Positions 58,001 through 64,000 of a stretch of 64,000 bases of DNA are shown here, piece by piece (within the stretch, counting starts at the first letter, position 1; each line of letters starts with the position of its first letter). Source of the stretch: Branchiostoma floridae (taxonomy: Eukaryota > Chordata > Leptocardii > Amphioxiformes > Branchiostomatidae); the NCBI RefSeq assembly GCF_000003815.2, contig NC_049991.1, forward strand, positions 13,807,685-13,871,684. Direction: 5' to 3'. The notes under the pieces were generated by a model. That model ran no database searches. It saw only the letters and a program-made list of their open reading frames with translations, and had not been told where the DNA came from. The position numbers were made by a program, and so were the translations under genes.

Positions 58001-60439
58001 CATCACAACATCACAACGGCGACTATTCTGGCCACAGGGCATTTTGCCACTGCAAGTGGCAAAATGCAAAAATACAGAATGAAGCTATGTTAAGCAGTGT
58101 TAAAATTGATGGGAAGCAGTCTAACCTACATTTCTACCAGTGTAAGTTTGTGCTCTGTGTGGTACCACTACTGGCTACTGTACCCATGAAGTTCTCAAGA
58201 TTGATCTGATACTTCATGGATAAAGAGTTCAAGTTTTGTTGTTAAGCCTTGACCACTGTTGTGTTTGTCCCAGGTGAAGTAGAGGCCATGTTGGAGAAGG
58301 AGGGGATCTCCCTGGTGGATGTCACTCCTGCAGACCTGGACACCATGTAAGTCAGCTCTCAATTTCTACAGTGTATGTCGATGAAGGTTAAACATACAGG
58401 TAATAAGACACACTAAACAATGGCTACTCAAGAAGCATGGATAGATTTTGTAATTACTGAAGAGAGTTATGTCTAATATAACTTACTCATAGCCATTACA
58501 ATTTTGTAAACGGTCAGACATTTCAGACAGCATCCAATATCTCTTACTAGTAATGTCCAACCCTTGCAAAACAGTGAACAGCGAATGCTAAACTGGATAG
58601 TGAATGAATGATTGATTGACTGAGAAAAATCCAAGTCCAGCTGTCTGTAACATCCATTAGTAACATAGTGTTCATGGTACATGTATATTTGCAAGACTAT
58701 TATCAATTTACTAGGTTGAAGAGAACAACTTTAACATTTGCAGTGAGCACACACTGTGTATTACTTACAAAAAGTCTGTATTGTTTGCAGTGTGAAGGTT
58801 TTGCAGTTCACACAGTTATAGTCCTCATCAAGTTACAAAAGACTACTCTGTTCCTCCAGGTTCAGTAGTACGTCAGGAGCAGAACTCCTGAGTCACAGCG
58901 GAGGCGGGTCAGGGGGATATCTGGAGCACATCTTCAGATATGCTGCTAGGGAACTCTTCGGACAAGACGTGCAATCTGTGAATTACAAAACACTCAGGTA
59001 GGTCTGATGGTCATGTGTGTCTTTGTGCACAGTTCTGCATGAATGGACAAGTTGTGGCATATATTGCTACCATATTAGATCATGTACTGCAGGATTCAAG
59101 TAGTCCTGTAAAATTTTTCTTTGCCCAGAGAAGTACCCTTTAGTGTTATGACTATGAGAACTGCCTATGTATGCACCATCAATTAATATCATTGTAATAT
59201 AAGACAAGACGAATGTACTATTAGCTGTTAAAATCAAATCTGCTTCTGGCTTGCACAGTGATTAGCCTGAGTTTTGTGATGTTTTCCATATGCTACATAA
59301 GGTGGGCTCTTTCTCCTTGACTTTATATGCCTATAGTGACCACCTATGCACATACACTTGGACCAAATTATATTGGTCCTGAATTGGTCCCGAGTGGTCT
59401 TCTTTTGCAGTTTTGACTATATCTCTGTCTTCTCTTAGGAACAAAGACTTTAAAGAGGTGACCCTTGAGGTGGAAGGGAAGGTAGTCCTGAAGTTTGCCC
59501 TGGCGTACGGCTTCAGGAACATCCAGAACATGGTACAGAAGATCAAGCGAGGGAAGTCACCCTACCACTTTGTAGAGGTCATGGCCTGTCCTTCAGGTAT
59601 ACAGCTCAGCTTCATGTGTACTTTCACCGCTGGCATTTTATAAGTACAATGTACATAGGTCATCCTAGTATTTTTCTATTGTTTGAGTAAACAAATTAAA
59701 CAAGTATACAAGGAAGGTTCCTATAGCTAGTTGTGAGATTGTATTGTGACACAAGCTCATATGAAAGCCCTTTTGTCATTTCTATTGCTGACTTTGAAGG
59801 GGTGAACTGGAGCAAGGACTAGAGGGTGTAATAGACTTTCAGATTAATTCAGTGGAAACCTGTTTCATTAGGCACTGACCTGTATCTGTAGATTTAGTGT
59901 AGCTGCACTTAGCAAGCTTGTGGCATGGCAGTAGCTGGTTATATTCCATTGAACAGCCCATCACACCTAACCCTTACACATCTAGCTGCATTACCTATGA
60001 TGTTTCTGGAGAAAAACAATTTGGATCACATCCATCCTGGGTTGACAAATCTGGTACTTAAGGGTGAGGGCAAGTAACCTGTACGTACACATGTACTTGG
60101 TTCCATGGAGTGAGTCTGTCATGTTCAACATTTAAAGTTCAGCAATATTCAGAAGATGTCTTCTGTTATCTACCACTATTGTGTTTGTACTTTTCAGGCT
60201 GTCTGAATGGAGGTGGGCAGGTCAGAATAGGAGACAAAGAGGCAGACAAGGACCTCCTGACCAGAGCAGAGGAGCTCTACTCGGCGCTGCCAGTTAGAAC
60301 ACCTGAGGAGAACCCTCTCCTTGAGTCCCTGTACAGCGAGTGGCTCAGTGGTAGGGACAATGAGAAGGCCAGACGGATGCTGCACACGTCCTACCATCCT
60401 GTGGAAAAGATGACGAACGCTCTAGCAATCAAATGGTGA
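52093..60439 (+). CDS. CIAO3: Cytosolic iron-sulfur assembly component 3, eleven exons
   Basis: CIAO3 (NARFL, yeast Nar1) is the iron-only-hydrogenase-like protein of the cytosolic Fe-S assembly pathway. It links the scaffold to the CIAO1-CIAO2B-MMS19 targeting complex. Exons: 52093-52158, 53312-53404, 54136-54291, 55257-55389, 55737-55868, 56203-56339, 56915-57026, 58274-58346, 58860-58997, 59439-59596, 60198-60439. All junctions are GT-AG and in frame, giving 479 aa (human 476). The start [18 protein letters not shown] matches the family. N-terminal [4Fe-4S] ligands: C24 and C70, C73, C76 (DCLACSGC). C-terminal hydrogenase-like cluster ligands: C192, C248, C397 and C401 ([12 protein letters not shown]). 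It ends in Trp, as the family requires for targeting-complex contact. Exon 7 has its 3' end duplicated in the following intron. Confidence 0.96.
53665..53677. repeat. Poly(C) run
   Basis: Short uninterrupted C tract in CIAO3 intron 2. Confidence 0.8.
57002..57166 (+). repeat. Tandem duplication over the CIAO3 exon 7 donor
   Basis: Two copies 84 bp apart. The first holds the last 25 bases of exon 7, the GTGAGT donor and about 55 bases of intron. The second repeats all of this, including a good GTGAGT at 57111. Reading exon 7 through to the second donor meets a TAA, so the second copy cannot simply lengthen the exon. Confidence 0.85.
58039..58067. repeat. Perfect 13-bp inverted repeat with 3-base loop
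   Basis: GCATTTTGCCACT (58039-58051) and its complement (58055-58067) in CIAO3 intron 7. Confidence 0.85.
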
Positions 60440-61272
60440 TCACAACGATGTTTCCTTGGTTTCTTTTATGGTTATTCGGGTCTTCTGCCTAGCCGGACTA
60501 AAATCGTGCTCCTAGCGGCCGGCCTTACAGTAGCCACCACCTAGGGAGGGGGTCAGCCAGCGAGAGATTGTGTAAACACAGGCTAGTGTTCTACCTGAAT
60601 CGCAATGACAATTCCTTGTTGTGTCTCTATCAAGTATCGACATAAGGCACACTATAGAGAAGAACAGCATGGTAGATGTCTCCAAACTTTACCTCCATCA
60701 TTTTGGATGAAAAGTTGGATGGCTATGTTATATAGATGTACCTCAACAACATAAAATGCACATATTATTGAGGCCAAGAATAGAATAGAACATAGGTTTC
60801 TTTGTGTTGCAGAAAGAGCATGCAATATGCGACCGTTGTGTCTTTGTGTGTTTATGTTTTGTTGAAAATACAATACAAATGTACATGTACTTGCTTTTGG
60901 TAAATACAAATATGTCTTGAGTAAAAGAAAACATATTTCCATACTGTGTTTTTTTTTTACTAAGTCTCGAACTCATAGTACTGGTACTTGGAAGAAAGGC
61001 ATTGCTCTTTGATTCTCTTGCCTTGGCAGAAAAGAACTCTATTAAGGTCACGTTTGTATGGCCTAGTTTGTATTCTGTATCTATATAGCCGGTATAACCG
61101 CTGTTATGCGTAACACACCAGCTTCGCAGGCACGCAGCAAAGTATACACTGTAAGCTATCCATCCCTACAGCTGGATGTGCCGGTGCCATTCTTTTACAT
61201 TATTCTTGTACAATATTGCCAAAAAAGATCCTTCCTGTAGTCCATAATCATGCAGATGACACTTGTCCCTCC
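60440..61272. other. Convergent CIAO3-GRWD1 interval
   Basis: The two genes end 833 bp apart, tail to tail. This interval must hold both 3' UTRs. I found no canonical AATAAA for either, so variant signals are probable. Confidence 0.5.
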
Positions 61273-64000
61273 TCAAACACTGATAGTTCTGAAGATATTG
61301 AACCCACTGTGAGCTGTGCTCACGAGGACCCCTGGCAGCTGTGGGTGCCAGTGCAGCTCCTTGATATCGTTCTGTCCCATGTGCACAAACAGCAGCTGCG
61401 GCGGCACGTCCACGCCCTGTGAGGCCGCGCCCTCCTCGTCCCTCTCCACCGCCAGGTCCCACATGGTGAGCTGGTCGTCTGCTCCCGAGGCGGCGAACAC
61501 CGTGCTGTCCGTGGGGTGCCACTCCACTGAGGTGATGGGGGCCGTGTGGTGCTTAAACACTGCCACTGCTACTCCCTTCTGCAAGAGAGGATGTTTGAGA
61601 ATTGAATATATAATGTTGATATTGATGGCAGCGAATCATATTAAAGAAGTCATTCTGTTAAGAATATGCACTAGACAAATACCTGTGTATGAATCATGTC
61701 ATCTCAAATGTTTTTTTCTTGACCATATGAAACCTCCAACATTTACGTCTCATGGGTTTACTTTTTGTCACTTGAGGTAATACAAGTATATGCATTGTAT
61801 ATATTATTCTGAAGAAAATTTTGGTCAAAATGTGAAATGTTAAAGCATTGTTAGCTGAATGATACAAGACAGTCTGAAAAAACTTTTTGAAGAGTAAATG
61901 CAGGGACTGTGATAGTATTGCATGCAGTAATACAATAAATCATCAGCGAACAAAAGTAGCCCCATGGTTTTTGTTAGGAAAGCTTATCCATAGACAAAAA
62001 TGATACCGACCTGAAATTGTCGCAGGTCCCACACTTTGATGACTCCGTCGTCCCCCCCTGACACGATGAATGGTTCGTGCCTGTTCCAGCTGATGACGTT
62101 GACGTCCCGTTCGTGGGCTGTTGTTGTTAACATGTTTGCCTTGCTAGGGGCCGCACGGATGTCCCATATCCGTACGGTCTTGTCCACAGAACAGGAGGCA
62201 AAAACCTAGAAAAAGTTTGAGACACATGTATAAATGCCTACAAACAGGGTCATGGTCGTAATGGTTATATATCAGGACTTCATTTTTACGATGTCTTATT
62301 ATATGCTGCATTGTAGATCTAGTGGTGCACAATTATGCACATTCAAGGATTCTTGATAAGAATCAATAGACTTCTTTCTAATAACCTTGAAAGAAACGAC
62401 GGGAACAATGCAGTACTCTTTTTTTCTGATCATGACCCACCGTTACTGCTTGATCTATAGCAAAACTATTCCTGTCCCTGGTTGAATTACATGTATTCTA
62501 GAACTTATGATCAAACACTTAAGAATACAAGTCTAGAGCATCTCTCAGGTTTCATTGTCAATTGAGTCACTCTACAGTCTACTGTAAACGATATCCAGAT
62601 CAGGGGTCTAGCCAGCGTCCGTTTTTCCGTCAATTGACGGAAATTTGCTGCGTCTGACGGAAAAATTTTAAAACCAATCCGTCAACCTTGACGGACAAAA
62701 ATCCTTGGTGGAAGCTACAGGCGGCTTGGGGACGCCGTCCACGGCCGTAAAAGCCACACACTGTTTGTTTTGCTATTGTTATGATTGTTGACAATGTGTG
62801 TCGGCGCCCTTTCGCATACGATAATCTCATTAAAACCCGTTTTTCAAGGTCTCAGTTCAGTCCTTCTAATTAATTTTCGCGGTTTTCGCGACGATTGTAA
62901 TTGGCTGACGGAAAAAAATTTCGAGCTGGCTAAAGCCCTGATCCAGATGTTGAATATTATCATTCATACGTTTCAACTAATATAATTATTTCACACATTT
63001 CTGTTGCTATGACTTTCATACGTTTCTATTGATAATTGATGATTTGTATCATGACTTCTCTATTTGCTGGATGGTTCTTATAATTTTGTTGAATAAAAGA
63101 ATGTCCAGACGTACTGTAGCCTCATTAGGTGACCACTGGATGTCCTCTACAGACTGGGTGTGTCCAGTGAAGGGTCTCTGATCAACGTTCCAGCCTCCGT
63201 CCTGCATGTTCCACACATGGATGTCCTTCCTACAGTCTCCTGTAGCCAGCCGACCTGCACACAACAAATGTACCAAGGTTGGTCTGTAGCCTTCATTGTA
63301 CATCAAACTAGATTCAGACTTATAAAGTCATACGTAAAGGCAAAGATAAATATGCTTTTTAAAAGACGTGGTAAATCATACTAATTTCATTCAATCCAGT
63401 AATGCAAACAATATCTTTGAAGACATATGATGGTGTCTCATGAAAGATTACAAGAATACAACTTGTTAAAAAAAACTGATAACTATGTTGACCTATTTGA
63501 CATCAACTTTTTTACACTACTAAAGTATTCAAATCATAAGCAGTATGTGCAGTGTAGGGCTGTCTCCATGACTCTCTAGAAAATAGCTTGGTGACAAAAG
63601 TTTCACCCATCTGTCCCTAAATCTGAGCTTCATGACATGCAATTGATGAAAAAAATATTTTTTGTAAGCTAACAATGACAGATTTAACAACAAAAGTTAA
63701 CAAAATGGGCTCCTAAACAATGAGTAGGATGGAAAGAATTCAAAGCTGGAGACAGCAATGGTCCAATGATATTGATGAAACATACAAATGGTTCTGTAAC
63801 AAGTGTAAGGCACACACTTGCATATGTTTTACAATTTTTACAGATGAAGTCAAACCTGATAAAGTTGTATACAGTGTATAACTTATAAGAAATGTGAAGA
63901 AAAACCATTGTTACGTACCATTGACTGTTGTTGACCAATCCACAGCGAACCCTTCTGTCTGGTGCCCAGGGAAGGAGTACACCGGCTGCATCTTGTCCTT
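61273..64000 (-). CDS. GRWD1: Glutamate-rich WD repeat protein 1, C-terminal part
   Basis: GRWD1 (yeast Rrb1) is a WD40 chaperone of ribosomal protein L3/ribosome biogenesis, with roles in chromatin and histone binding. The four exons in the window are 63919-64000 (continues beyond the right edge), 63115-63254, 62011-62205 and 61273-61578. Junctions are GT-AG and in frame, giving the last 240 residues. Matches: [122 protein letters not shown] and the hallmark end FNIFRTISV. These are the last WD repeats. The acidic N-terminus that names the family lies outside the window. An hAT-type element sits in the intron between the second and third exons listed. Confidence 0.95.
62593..62600. repeat. 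hAT target-site duplication, left
   Basis: ATCCAGAT, repeated exactly at 62941-62948. Confidence 0.85.
62601..62940. mobile_element. Nonautonomous hAT-type DNA transposon
   Basis: 340-bp element in a GRWD1 intron. The ends are CAGGGGTCTAGCCAGC (62601-62616) and, as complement of the right end (62925-62940), CAGGGCTTTAGCCAGC, 14 of 16 identical. CAGGG ends with an 8-bp target duplication are the signature of the hAT superfamily. The perfect duplication (ATCCAGAT) suggests a recent insertion. The inside has no transposase. It is built partly from TGACGGA-type subrepeats (62629-62697). Confidence 0.88.
62941..62948. repeat. hAT target-site duplication, right
   Basis: Second copy of ATCCAGAT next to the element end. 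Confidence 0.85.

Noticed and set aside
61166..61522. 118-codon minus-strand open frame with Gly/Arg/Ala-rich peptide
   Set aside because: It overlaps the GRWD1 last exon in another frame and has no domain, so it is a shadow of the real exon.
1..64000. CRISPR arrays, operons, bacterial-type terminators
   Set aside because: The sequence is eukaryotic and no regularly spaced repeats or operon-like gene runs are present.

Overview
This window is eukaryotic. It has spliced genes with GT-AG introns, long gene-poor stretches, a tRNA-derived SINE, several small DNA transposons, and one assembly gap (N run, 11145-11559). The best guess is a lancelet (Branchiostoma) or another non-vertebrate deuterostome. 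That guess rests on the chordate-type CYBC1/EROS gene, vertebrate-like exon structures and the repeat style. It is inference; no species-diagnostic sequence was available.

The right quarter (47.4-64 kb) is well-supported gene territory. CYBC1 (EROS, the cytochrome b-245 chaperone) lies on the minus strand at 47440-51641 and CIAO3 (NARFL, of the cytosolic iron-sulfur assembly machinery) on the plus strand at 52093-60439. They are head to head across a 451-bp shared upstream region holding three CCAAT boxes. GRWD1, a glutamate-rich WD-repeat ribosome-biogenesis protein, follows on the minus strand. It converges on CIAO3 and runs off the right edge. All splice junctions of CYBC1 and CIAO3 were read base by base and keep frame, giving 249 and 479 codons. 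Both genes carry a recent local tandem duplication across an exon boundary. In CYBC1 it creates a second, in-frame 3' splice site exactly 105 bp away.

The left three quarters (1-47.3 kb) are mostly noncoding. They hold one compact intronless gene candidate (31800-32231, nuclear-type protein of 143 aa, with TATA-like box and poly(A) signal). They also hold a plausible first coding exon of a minus-strand Pro/Gly/His-rich protein (757-1048), and a handful of CpG-rich, splice-bounded open segments that may be isolated exons of genes with very long introns. A CpG-rich block around 28.0-29.0 kb looks like a promoter. Five perfect CRE palindromes (TGACGTCA) were seen.

Mobile DNA includes a tRNA-headed SINE with a 12-bp target duplication (13749-14245), a mariner deletion derivative with transposase N-terminus and inverted ends (16291-16870), a 340-bp hAT-type element with a perfect 8-bp target duplication inside GRWD1 (62601-62940), a small TA-flanked MITE (32492-32638), several fold-back elements, and a dispersed repeat family (five copies). 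The most complete copy of that family begins with a hammerhead-ribozyme-like core. That ribozyme-like family, together with a related Penelope-like tail inside CYBC1, is the most unusual signal in the window.
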